Virus record (IMG/VR): IMGVR_UViG_3300042451_002263
Coordinates: 1-20,452 of that record
Direction: 5' to 3' (one strand)
Source: a virus
DNA: 20,452 nucleotides
Shown: positions 5,798 to 12,108 of the stretch, piece after piece
How the letters are laid out: each line of letters begins with the position of its first letter
Position numbering within the stretch: the first letter of the stretch is position 1
Position numbers and translations under genes: made by a program
The notes under the pieces: model-generated
The model's database searches: none
What the model saw: the letters and a program-made list of their open reading frames with translations, nothing else
Told to the model about the DNA's origin: nothing

Positions 5798-6958
5798 ATG
5801 AAGCAGCTCCATATCTTCCGCGCCGGCATTCACCAGCCCATGCAGGGCGGTGCGCTGGAATTTCGAGAGGCCGATCTGGCCGCGACTGCCGCTGCCTATG
5901 ATCCAGCCTTCGGCGAAGCGCCGTTGGTGGTGGGTCATCCGAAAACCGATGCGCCGGCCTATGGCTGGGTGCGCGCTTTGCGTGCCGAAGGTGGCGACCT
6001 GGTCGCGGAACCGCATCAGGTGGAACCGGCCTTTGCTGAAATGGTGCAGGCGGGCCGCTTCAAGAAAATCAGCGCGTCCTTCTACACGCCGAACCATCCA
6101 TCCAATCCGAAGCCCGGCGCCTTCTATCTGAAGCATGTCGGCTTTTTGGGTGCTGCCGCGCCAGCCGTGAAGGGCCTGCGCGATGTCGCCTTCGCTGCCG
6201 ATGAGGCGGATGTGGTGACGCTGGAATTCGCTGCCGATGGCGCTGCTGTCAGCCCATGGCGCATGTCCATGATGCTTTCCGATATCGGCGGGCTGTTCCG
6301 TGGGCTGCGCGATTGGATTGTGGCGAAGGAAGGCCTTGAGGTGGCCGATAAAATTCTGCCCTCGCAGCCCGTGCAACGCATGACGGATGAGTTGGCGCGT
6401 TTGGAAGGGCAGGCCGAAGGCGCCCGCGCCGCCGCCGTTCCGCCCCCCGCTTTTGCCGACGACAATCAACAGGAGACTGTGACAGTGCCGACTGAAAAAA
6501 CGGATGATGCGGATCGCATCGCCGCGCTTGAAGCGCGCGAACGCGATTTGAAAGCGCGCGAAGCCGCCTTTGCCGAAGCGGATGCCGCGCGGCGCGCTGC
6601 TGAAATGGCGGCCTTCACCGAGAAATTGGTGAGCGAGGCGCGCATCCCGCAAGGGGTGGTGCCGCGCATCCTGGCCTTTGCCGCCAGCCTGCCCGCCACT
6701 GGTGAGATTTGCTTCACCGAAGGCGATGCCACCGTGCGCGAAGCGCCGCTGGATGCCTTCCGTGCCGTTCTATCCGCGCTGCCCGCGCGTGTGGAATTCC
6801 GCGAAGTGGCGCCTGCCGGCCAGGTTGAATTCGCCGCTGATGATCCCATGGCCATCGCTTCCGCCGCCCAGGCCTATCAGGCCGAACGCGCGGCGGCGGG
6901 CCAAAGCGTTTCAATGGCAGCCGCCGTTGAGCATGTCACGAACAGGAGGTCTGCGTGA
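5798..6958 (+). CDS. prohead protease with C-terminal scaffold region (Mu gpI/gp32-like)
   Basis: A 386-residue protein from ATG 5798 (a GTG at 5795 is adjacent; TAAGG at 5788-5792 fits ATG better). The N-terminal half matches Mu-like I protein: LVVGHPKTDAPAYGWVRAL (43-61), ISASFYTP (91-98) and FYLKHVGFLGAAAPAVKGL (109-127). H47, S92/S94 and H113 are candidate catalytic residues by analogy with other prohead proteases. An alanine/proline linker (about 205-225) leads to a charged, coiled-coil-like stretch (235-280, EARERDLKAREAAFAEADAA) and the scaffold region. In Mu the protease cleaves scaffold and itself during head maturation, and the scaffold Z is made from an internal start in the same frame; the same arrangement is seen here. 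The stop overlaps the GTG of the next gene. Confidence 0.9.
   Translation: MKQLHIFRAGIHQPMQGGALEFREADLAATAAAYDPAFGEAPLVVGHPKTDAPAYGWVRALRAEGGDLVAEPHQVEPAFAEMVQAGRFKKISASFYTPNHPSNPKPGAFYLKHVGFLGAAAPAVKGLRDVAFAADEADVVTLEFAADGAAVSPWRMSMMLSDIGGLFRGLRDWIVAKEGLEVADKILPSQPVQRMTDELARLEGQAEGARAAAVPPPAFADDNQQETVTVPTEKTDDADRIAALEARERDLKAREAAFAEADAARRAAEMAAFTEKLVSEARIPQGVVPRILAFAASLPATGEICFTEGDATVREAPLDAFRAVLSALPARVEFREVAPAGQVEFAADDPMAIASAAQAYQAERAAAGQSVSMAAAVEHVTNRRSA
6471..6487 (+). promoter_or_regulatory. internal ribosome binding site and GTG start for scaffold
   Basis: Within the protease frame, AGGAG at 6471-6475 is followed by two in-frame GTG codons at 6479 and 6485. The second lies 9 nt from the AGGAG, a good spacing; the first is too close (3 nt). 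The site falls at the junction between the alanine/proline-rich linker and the coiled-coil region, where the Mu scaffold Z begins inside I. Confidence 0.6.
6485..6958 (+). CDS. head scaffold protein, internal in-frame product of the protease gene (Mu Z-like)
   Basis: This predicted product comprises residues 230-386 of the protease frame, 157 residues, starting at GTG 6485 behind AGGAG. It opens with a long charged helix (IAALEARERDLKAREAAF and onward, about 40 residues) suited to a coiled-coil scaffold, followed by a compact C-terminal part that would contact capsid subunits. The major capsid protein lacks an obvious fused delta domain, so a separate scaffold is expected. Known for Mu: Z is made from an in-frame internal start of I. 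Its existence here is inferred from the ribosome binding site and domain boundary. Confidence 0.6.
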   Translation: MPTEKTDDADRIAALEARERDLKAREAAFAEADAARRAAEMAAFTEKLVSEARIPQGVVPRILAFAASLPATGEICFTEGDATVREAPLDAFRAVLSALPARVEFREVAPAGQVEFAADDPMAIASAAQAYQAERAAAGQSVSMAAAVEHVTNRRSA

Positions 6959-7329
6959 GCAACCCGCTACTTTACAAGGCGTTCACCGCAGGTGGCGCCA
7001 TCAACCCTTACCGCATCGTGCGCCTTTCCGCTGCTGACACGGTGATCCAGGCCGCTGCCGCGACCGATAGCATGTTCGGTGTCAGCACTGATCTGACCAT
7101 CGTGTCCGGTGAACGTGTGGAGGTGATGGTCTGTGGCATCGCCTGGATCGAAGCCGGTGCGGCCATCGCCCTTGGCGCGCCGGTGAGCGCTGATGCTGTT
7201 GGCCGTGGTGTTACCGCCGCGCCAGCCGCTGGCGTGAACAACCGCATCATCGGCTTCGCGCTGGATGCGGCTGTGGCTGCCGGCGATCAAATCCGCGTGT
7301 TGCTCAGCCCCGGCCTGATGCAGGGCTAA
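6955..7329 (+). CDS. DUF2190 family small capsid protein (decoration/cement)
   Basis: A 124-residue protein from GTG 6955, overlapping the protease stop as GTGA and preceded by a perfect AGGAGG at 6944-6949, which implies high expression. The sequence fits DUF2190: an initial NPYRIVRLSAADTVIQAA segment, then VSTDLTIVSGERVEVMVCGIAWIEAGAAIALGAPVSAD-type beta strands (about 44-82) and a C-terminal IIGFALDAAVAAGDQIRVLL. It is rich in alanine, valine and glycine, as befits a small beta-sheet capsid protein. Members sit beside the major capsid gene and are thought to cement or decorate the shell. The next gene begins 15 bp downstream. Confidence 0.85.
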   Translation: MSNPLLYKAFTAGGAINPYRIVRLSAADTVIQAAAATDSMFGVSTDLTIVSGERVEVMVCGIAWIEAGAAIALGAPVSADAVGRGVTAAPAAGVNNRIIGFALDAAVAAGDQIRVLLSPGLMQG

Positions 7330-7344
7330 GAAGGAGTATCGAAC

Positions 7345-8304
7345 ATGGCAACCACCGCCTTTCCCGTAAATCCGGCCCTGACCGCCATCGCGATTGGTTA
7401 TCGCAACCGCGATATTGATCTGATTGCTGACCGTATCTTGCCGCGCATCGGCAAGACCGGAAAGAAATTCAAATACACCGTCTACCCGGTGGGCGAAGCT
7501 TATACCGTCCCGAGTACTCGGGTGGCGCGGCGCGCGGCGCCGACGCAGGTTGATTTCGGTGGCACGGAGGTCAATGACGAATGTGTTGACTTCGGCCTGG
7601 ATGACGTTCTGCCGCTTGATGAAGTGATCGCTTGGGAACAGATGCCGAAGCCGGCTTCTGGTGGCCCTGTATCGCCCATGGCGAAGTCCACGTCCTTGCT
7701 GACAGGCCTGATCTTGCTTGATCGGGAAATTCGCGTGGCCAACCTGGTGTTCAATTCTGCCACTTATCCGGCGGCGAACCGCGCCACGCTTTCCGGAACC
7801 AGCCAATGGTCTGACTTCACCAATTCCAATCCGGTGGACGTCATCCTGGCTGCTTTGGATGTGCCGATCTTCCGCCCGAATGTGCTGACCTTCGGTCAAG
7901 CCACCTGGACCAAGCTGCGCCAGCATCCGCGCATGGTCACCGCCATCCTGGGCAACCAGGTGAATGCCGGTGCGGTCACGCGCGAACAGGTCGCGGCCTT
8001 CTTTGAGGTGCGCGAAGTGGTGGTGGGCGCGGGCTTTGTGAACACGGCGCGGAAAGGCCAGGCGCCCGTCATGTCGCGCGTGTGGGGTAAGCATGCCGCG
8101 GCGCTGTTCATTTCGCAGGATGCCGCCGATGCGGATCATCCCACTTTCGGTTTCACCGCTGAATTCGGTGATCGCATCGCGGGCGACATGAACGAGCCCA
8201 AGTTGGGTCTGCGTGGCTCCACGATTATTCGCGTGGGTGAAAGCGTCAAGGAAGTGATTGCGGCTTCTGCTTCCGGTTACTACTTCGAAAACGCGGTGGC
8301 CTGA
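7345..8304 (+). CDS. major capsid protein
   Basis: A 319-residue protein with a strong AAGGAG (7331-7336) before ATG 7345. Its N-terminal part (NPALTAIAIGYRNRDIDLIADRILPRI, about 9-35) and the following FKYTVYPVGEAYTVP resemble capsid proteins of siphophage and Mu-like phages with HK97-type folds. The C-terminal half includes FRPNVLTFGQATWTKLRQHP and a receptor-like beta segment with VWGKHAAALFIS and GSTIIRVGESVKEVIAA. It does not clearly match the canonical Mu gpT sequence, so the head shell may come from a different capsid subfamily than Mu's. Position after protease/scaffold and DUF2190, the strong ribosome binding site and the length make the role secure even though the subfamily is not. 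Confidence 0.88.
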   Translation: MATTAFPVNPALTAIAIGYRNRDIDLIADRILPRIGKTGKKFKYTVYPVGEAYTVPSTRVARRAAPTQVDFGGTEVNDECVDFGLDDVLPLDEVIAWEQMPKPASGGPVSPMAKSTSLLTGLILLDREIRVANLVFNSATYPAANRATLSGTSQWSDFTNSNPVDVILAALDVPIFRPNVLTFGQATWTKLRQHPRMVTAILGNQVNAGAVTREQVAAFFEVREVVVGAGFVNTARKGQAPVMSRVWGKHAAALFISQDAADADHPTFGFTAEFGDRIAGDMNEPKLGLRGSTIIRVGESVKEVIAASASGYYFENAVA

Positions 8305-8306
8305 TC

Positions 8307-8534
8307 ATGACGCAGGAAACCCAGAAAATCCGCGCGCTGCGTAACCTTGATGTTGACGGTGTGCGCGTTCCTGAAGGCGCGGTGGCTGAAATTCGCCGCG
8401 AATTGGTCCCCGAACTCATCGCCCTGGGCGCGGTGGCTGATGAGGTCGAGGAAGCGCCGGTGGCTGATGGGGATGAGGCCGCCGGCGCATCTTCCGGCGG
8501 CAAGCAGGCCAAGCAGACCAAGCCCAAGGAATAA
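8307..8534 (+). CDS. small head protein in the Mu gp35 position
   Basis: A 75-residue protein starting 2 bp after the capsid stop. The N-terminal half (IRALRNLDVDGVRVPEGAVA) resembles small 'hydrophilic beta-turn' proteins found between capsid and gp36 genes, as for Mu gp35. The sequence GCGGTGGCTGA occurs twice inside the gene. The C-terminal 30 residues are low-complexity, first acidic (DEVEEAPVADGDEAAG) and then lysine-rich (GKQAKQTKPKE), and probably disordered. The function is unproven; position suggests a role in the head or at the head-tail interface. Confidence 0.75.
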   Translation: MTQETQKIRALRNLDVDGVRVPEGAVAEIRRELVPELIALGAVADEVEEAPVADGDEAAGASSGGKQAKQTKPKE

Positions 8535-8537
8535 TCT

Positions 8538-8987
8538 GTGACCGCTTACTGCACCCCGCAGGATTTGATTGACCGCTTCGGTCAGGCCGAAATCGCGCAG
8601 CTTGCGCCGGCCTTGCTCGGCCAGGTTGATACTGCGCGGGTGCAGCGCGCCTGTGATGACGCGGGCGATATGGTGGATGGCTATTTGCGGCCCCGGCACA
8701 CGCTGCCGCTTTCGGCGGTGCCGCGCCTGCTGGTGAAGCTTTCCGCCACCATTGCACGCTTTGAATTGCATCTGGGTGGCGACCGTCAGCCAACCGACCA
8801 GGTGCGGCAGGATCGCGACCAGGCCATTGCCTTCCTGAAGGATGTGGCCGCCGGCAAGGCTGATCTTGGCATTGATGCCAGCGGCAATGAACCGCAGGAA
8901 GATACCACTGCGGTGCGCTTCAAGCCGGGTACTTCCGGCCTGGGCAATGAAGATTTGGGCGCCTATCGCTGGGGTGGCCCGCTATGA
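8538..8987 (+). CDS. DUF1320 protein (Mu gp36-like, head-tail connector)
   Basis: A 149-residue protein from GTG 8538, with AAGGA at 8526-8530. The opening TAYCTPQDLIDRFGQAEIAQL is the hallmark of DUF1320. The helical region RACDDAGDMVDGYLRPRHTLPL (about 36-57) and the QVRQDRDQAIAFLKDVAAGK segment also match. Family members are connector proteins that bridge portal and tail. The C-terminus, with TSGLGNEDLGAYRWGGPL, is glycine-rich as usual. The stop overlaps the next ATG (ATGA 8984-8987), consistent with coupled synthesis of two head-tail joining proteins. Confidence 0.92.
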   Translation: MTAYCTPQDLIDRFGQAEIAQLAPALLGQVDTARVQRACDDAGDMVDGYLRPRHTLPLSAVPRLLVKLSATIARFELHLGGDRQPTDQVRQDRDQAIAFLKDVAAGKADLGIDASGNEPQEDTTAVRFKPGTSGLGNEDLGAYRWGGPL

Positions 8988-9622
8988 TCGGCGCGCTGGA
9001 AGATGCCATCATCAGCCGCCTGCGCGAAGCCTTTCAGAACCGCGTGCGCGAGGTTGACCATAAGCCCGCGAAATTCGACGCCGATGAACTGCTGCGCATT
9101 CTGACCATAACACCCGCGATTTATGTGGCCTTCCTGGGCTGGCAGCGCAGCGCGCGCCTGCCGGGCAGCGTCATGACCACCTTCGGCGCCTATCTTGTGG
9201 CCAAGAATGCCAGCGGCGAACGCGCGCGCCGGCGCGGCGATGAAGCCACGATCGGCGCTTATGAAATGGCCGTGCTGACCGCCGCCACGCTGGACCGCTG
9301 GGTGCCGGAAGGCGCGGCTGGCCCGGTTGAAGTGCAAAGCTGCGAAAACCTTTACGCATCGGTCTTCGAAAAAAACGGCATCACGGTCTATGGCCTGGTC
9401 TGCGATGTGCCGGTGCAAATCCAGGATGGCTGGGGCGTGCCGGTGCTGGATGATGCCGCGCCTGGTGCTGATGCCCCGCCCGCTATCCTGGCGAATTTCA
9501 TCACCTTCCACGCGGATCAAGACATTCCGCCCTTCGGCAATGTGAGTAAGCCCCCGCCCGCGCCGACATCCGGCGCCAATCGCGCCGATGCTGTCGTGCG
9601 CGTCACCCTTCCCACAACGTAA
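8984..9622 (+). CDS. DUF1834 protein (Mu gp37-like, tail terminator/joining)
   Basis: A 212-residue protein beginning MIGALEDAIISRLREAF, the typical DUF1834 start. The middle contains PAIYVAFLGWQR and beta strands, and ENLYASVFEKNGITVYGLVCDVPVQI (about 116-141) is followed by ILANFITFHADQDIPPFGN (165-183), which matches the family's late region. The last 25 residues are proline/alanine-rich. Members lie between gp36 and the DUF2635 gene in Mu-like phages and are thought to cap the tail or join it to the head. The family is firm; the mechanistic role is inferred from position. Confidence 0.88.
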   Translation: MIGALEDAIISRLREAFQNRVREVDHKPAKFDADELLRILTITPAIYVAFLGWQRSARLPGSVMTTFGAYLVAKNASGERARRRGDEATIGAYEMAVLTAATLDRWVPEGAAGPVEVQSCENLYASVFEKNGITVYGLVCDVPVQIQDGWGVPVLDDAAPGADAPPAILANFITFHADQDIPPFGNVSKPPPAPTSGANRADAVVRVTLPTT

Positions 9623-9631
9623 GGCGCCCCG

Positions 9632-9829
9632 ATGTTCGTGAAGCCCGCCCATCCTGACCTTCTGGTCGCCAACCCGGAAGCCCGCCCGCCCATGCCGCGC
9701 CATCTGCCGGCGGAAGGCGCTGAGGTGCCCGATACCCAATACTGGCGCCGCCGCATCGCCGATGGCGATGTGATCCTGCAAGCGCAGGAAGACCCCACCA
9801 CCAAGCCGCGCCGCGTGAAGGAGGACTAA
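9632..9829 (+). CDS. DUF2635 small protein (Mu gp38-like)
   Basis: A 65-residue protein. The core MFVKPAHPDLLV, HLPAEGAEVPDTQYWRRRIADGDV is the well-known DUF2635 pattern, covering nearly the whole protein. It always sits directly upstream of the tail sheath gene in Mu-like phages, as here, and its function is unknown. The C-terminus is lysine/arginine-rich and contains the GAAGGAGGAC ribosome binding site for the sheath gene, so the two are coupled. Length is normal. Confidence 0.9.
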   Translation: MFVKPAHPDLLVANPEARPPMPRHLPAEGAEVPDTQYWRRRIADGDVILQAQEDPTTKPRRVKED

Positions 9830-9832
9830 GCA

Positions 9833-11305
9833 ATGTCCGGTTCCATCAGTTTCAACGCCATTCCGAATAGCATCCGCGTACCGGGCAGCTATGTGGAATT
9901 CGACAATTCGCGCGCGCTGCGTGGGTTGAATGATTGGCCAGCCCGCGTGCTGATCATGGGCCAGCGCCTGACGGCTGGCACCATTGCCCAGGGCGTGCCG
10001 ATCCGCGTGATTGATGCGGCGCAGGCGCGCACCTATTTCGGGCGCGGCAGCAACTTGGCCCACATGTTCGAAGCCTGGTTCCGCAACACGTCCCTGATTG
10101 AAGTCTGGGGCATCGCCATGGATGATGTGGGCGCGGGCCTTGCGGCCACCTACAACATCGCCGCCACCGGCACGTCCACCGCCGCCGGCGTTATTGCCCT
10201 GATGATTGGCGGTCGCCGCGTTGAAGTATCTATCGCATCTGGCACTGCCGCAGCGGCCATCGCCACCGCGATAAATGCCGCGGTCAACGCCGCGCTGGAC
10301 CTGCCTGTTGTGGCCACGGTCGCCACCAGCACCGTGACGTTGACCGCACGCCATAAGGGCGAAATCGGCAATGCGATTGATGTGCGCCATTCCTTCCTGG
10401 CGACCGATGTGCTGCCACCTGGCGTGACCTTGGCCATCAATTCCGTGGCGACTGGCACGCAAAACCCGGTGGTCACCACGGCTTTGGATGCGGTGTCTGA
10501 AACCTGGTTCACGGATTTCGTGACGCCCTGGACCGATGCGACGAACATGGCCGCGCTGGAAGCCCGCATGGCCACCAATTGGGGCCCGCTGGTGCAGCGT
10601 GATGGCCATGGCTGGGCCGGCCTTTCCGGCGCGCATGGCACGTTGACGACCTATGGCGCGGGCCGCAATTCGCCGAATGTCAGCATTATCGGCATGCGGT
10701 CTTCGCCAACCCCGCCCTGGGAATGGGCCGCGGGCCTAGCCAGTGTTTGCATCCCCGCGCTGGCGATTGACCCGGCGCGCCCGGTGCAGACCCTGCAAAT
10801 TCCGGGCGTGGTGGCGCCGCTGGTCAGCAACCGCTTCACCTTCCAGGAACGCGATTTGTTGCTGCGCGACGGCATCAGCACCTTCCGGGTGAATGAGGCC
10901 GGCCAGGTCTTCGTGGAACGCGTGATCAGCACGTATCAGACCGCGCCTTCCGGGGCGGAGGACATCAGCTATTTGGATATCGAGACGGTGAAGACCCTGT
11001 CCTATATCCGCTACGATTTGCGGACCATGATCGCGCTGCGCTTCCCGCGCCATAAGCTGGCGAATGACGGCACGGCCTTCGCGCGCGGGCAGAATGTGGT
11101 GACGCCGGGGACGCTCAAGGCTGAAATTGTCGCGCGCTTCAAGCAATGGGAAGCCGCTGGCCTGGTGGAAGGCGTGGATCAATTCAAGCAGGACATCATT
11201 GTGGTGCGGAGCGAGAGCGACCCGAACCGCGTGGATGCGCTGCTGCCGCCTGACCTGGTGAACCAATTCCGCGTGCTTGCCGCGCAAATCGAATTCCTGC
11301 TGTAA
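9833..11305 (+). CDS. tail sheath protein (Mu gpL/gp39-like)
   Basis: A 490-residue contractile-tail sheath subunit. Features are the N-terminal ISFNAIPNSIRVPGSYVEFDNSRA (4-27), typical of Mu-like sheath; a variable outer domain (about 100-215) rich in Ala/Thr; a conserved later part with FTFQERDLLLRDGISTFRVNEAGQV; and the C-terminal attachment domain with SYIRYDLRTMIALRFPRHKL and IVVRSESDPNRVDALLPPDLVNQFRVLAAQIEFLL. The strong AAGGAGG upstream (about 9818-9824) implies high output. Together with the tube gene next door it shows the particle is a myovirus. The full-length and intact domain order suggest a functional gene. Confidence 0.95.
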   Translation: MSGSISFNAIPNSIRVPGSYVEFDNSRALRGLNDWPARVLIMGQRLTAGTIAQGVPIRVIDAAQARTYFGRGSNLAHMFEAWFRNTSLIEVWGIAMDDVGAGLAATYNIAATGTSTAAGVIALMIGGRRVEVSIASGTAAAAIATAINAAVNAALDLPVVATVATSTVTLTARHKGEIGNAIDVRHSFLATDVLPPGVTLAINSVATGTQNPVVTTALDAVSETWFTDFVTPWTDATNMAALEARMATNWGPLVQRDGHGWAGLSGAHGTLTTYGAGRNSPNVSIIGMRSSPTPPWEWAAGLASVCIPALAIDPARPVQTLQIPGVVAPLVSNRFTFQERDLLLRDGISTFRVNEAGQVFVERVISTYQTAPSGAEDISYLDIETVKTLSYIRYDLRTMIALRFPRHKLANDGTAFARGQNVVTPGTLKAEIVARFKQWEAAGLVEGVDQFKQDIIVVRSESDPNRVDALLPPDLVNQFRVLAAQIEFLL

Positions 11306-11322
11306 TTTGAGGAGAACGGGAC

Positions 11323-11682
11323 ATGCCGCAATTCCTGGGCCGCGCGACCATTCGCGTCAATGGGCGGGTGATCGAAAGCGCCAAGGGCGCCAGCCTGGAT
11401 GTGGGTGGCACCAAGCGCAACCCCGTCACGGTGGGCCGCGTGGTTGGTTGGTCCGAAGAAACCATGCCCGCCATGTGCGAATGCGAAACCAGCCTGCGCA
11501 GCGGCATGTCGCTGGAGACCTTCCGCAACATGGCCGGCGTGACGCTGATTTTCGAATGCGACACGGGCCAGCGCTACGTGATCAACGACGCCTTCGTGAC
11601 CGACACGCCGACGATGAAGGACGGCGAAGGCGGGAACATCACCCTGAAATTCTCAGGCCCTGCGGCTGAGGAAGTGCTGTGA
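11323..11682 (+). CDS. tail tube protein (Mu gpM/gp40-like)
   Basis: A 119-residue protein with GAGGAG upstream of ATG 11323, starting 17 bp after the sheath stop. MPQFLGRATIRVNGRVIESAKGASLDVGG fits the Mu tail tube family, followed by TRKR-like charged turns, ETMPAMCECETSLRSGM and a beta-rich C-terminal part with FVTDTPTMKDGEGGNITLKFSGPAAEEVL. The length equals that of Mu gpM relatives. It forms the inner tube inside the sheath and assembles on the tape measure encoded downstream. Its stop (TGA 11680-11682) shares a base with the chaperone ATG. Confidence 0.93.
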   Translation: MPQFLGRATIRVNGRVIESAKGASLDVGGTKRNPVTVGRVVGWSEETMPAMCECETSLRSGMSLETFRNMAGVTLIFECDTGQRYVINDAFVTDTPTMKDGEGGNITLKFSGPAAEEVL

Positions 11683-12056
11683 TGCGCGCCTCCATCAAGA
11701 TTGTTCTGAAAGAACCGATTGTGCTGCGCAGCACCGATACCGGCGCGGAAGTGCATCGCATTGCGGAGATTGATTTCCGCGAACCGCGCGCGGGCGATAT
11801 GGCGGCGGCGATGGATGCGGGCGGTGCGGGTGGCACCGGCAGCATGATCCTGGCGCTGGCCGCGCGGTGTTCCGGCCTGACGCGCGCGCAGGTGGATGAT
11901 CTTTCGATTGATGATTTCTTCGCGATTTCTGAGGTCGCGACCAGTTTTTTGCAGCGTGGCCAGGAGACTGGCCAGAATGCTGCGAAATTGTCTGGGGCAC
12001 CTTCGGGCTCGCTGCCGGGTGGCAGCGCTGGACTGCCGCAGAGCTTCGGTTCCTGA
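11682..12056 (+). CDS. tail assembly chaperone, short form (Mu gp41-like, E/41 family)
   Basis: A 124-residue protein read from ATG 11682 (GTG 11679 is a less likely start because ATG forms TGATG with the tube stop). The N-terminus SIKIVLKEPIVLRS, IAEIDFREPRAGDM and the segment ALAARCSGLTRAQVDDLSIDDFFAISEVAT match the gp41/E chaperone family, which coats the tape measure protein before tube assembly. After residue 90 the zero frame continues with a low-complexity Gly/Ser/Pro tail (GAPSGSLPGGSAG) that looks like translation of the alternative frame's DNA rather than a fold. It carries an internal -1 frameshift site at 11945-11951. Confidence 0.9.
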   Translation: MRASIKIVLKEPIVLRSTDTGAEVHRIAEIDFREPRAGDMAAAMDAGGAGGTGSMILALAARCSGLTRAQVDDLSIDDFFAISEVATSFLQRGQETGQNAAKLSGAPSGSLPGGSAGLPQSFGS

Positions 12057-12100
12057 CCAACCGCGCGGTGGAATGGAACCGCCGCATGGCCGCGAGGTAA
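11682..12100 (+). CDS. tail assembly chaperone, long form made by -1 frameshift (gp41' type)
   Basis: This product joins 11682-11951 to 11951-12100. After decoding TTT TTG the ribosome slips back one base and reads 49 further codons to TAA 12098-12100, giving 139 residues. The added part ends with GWQRWTAAELRFLTNRAVEWNRRMAAR, a tryptophan-rich, helical sequence resembling the 'El..w..RA' second segment of Mu-like chaperones. This -1 frame begins right after TGA 11930-11932 and has no ATG, GTG or TTG before the slip site, so it can only be reached from the gp41 frame. The minor long form and major short form together guide tube assembly around the tape measure, a scheme known for lambda G/GT and predicted in Mu. 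Confidence 0.82.
11945..11974 (+). other. programmed -1 ribosomal frameshift signal
   Basis: The canonical slippery heptamer T TTT TTG lies at 11945-11951 in the correct register (zero-frame codons AGT TTT TTG). It is followed by a 5-nt spacer (11952-11956) and a perfect 7-bp hairpin, TGGCCAG (11957-11963) / CTGGCCA (11968-11974), closed by the GNRA tetraloop GAGA. Spacing and stem match known stimulatory elements. Confidence 0.85.
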
Positions 12101-12108
12101 TCACATAA

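Noticed and set aside
8963-10636. Antisense open frame of about 557 codons opposite DUF1834, DUF2635 and sheath genes
   Set aside because: Same codon-bias artefact; it spans three well-supported sense genes and shows no domain or ribosome binding site.
11896-12108. Alternative forward frame considered as the frameshift partner of gp41
   Set aside because: It is the +1 register, not -1. The slippery heptamer leads into the other frame, which ends at 12100 and has the helical Trp-rich sequence expected of the chaperone extension.
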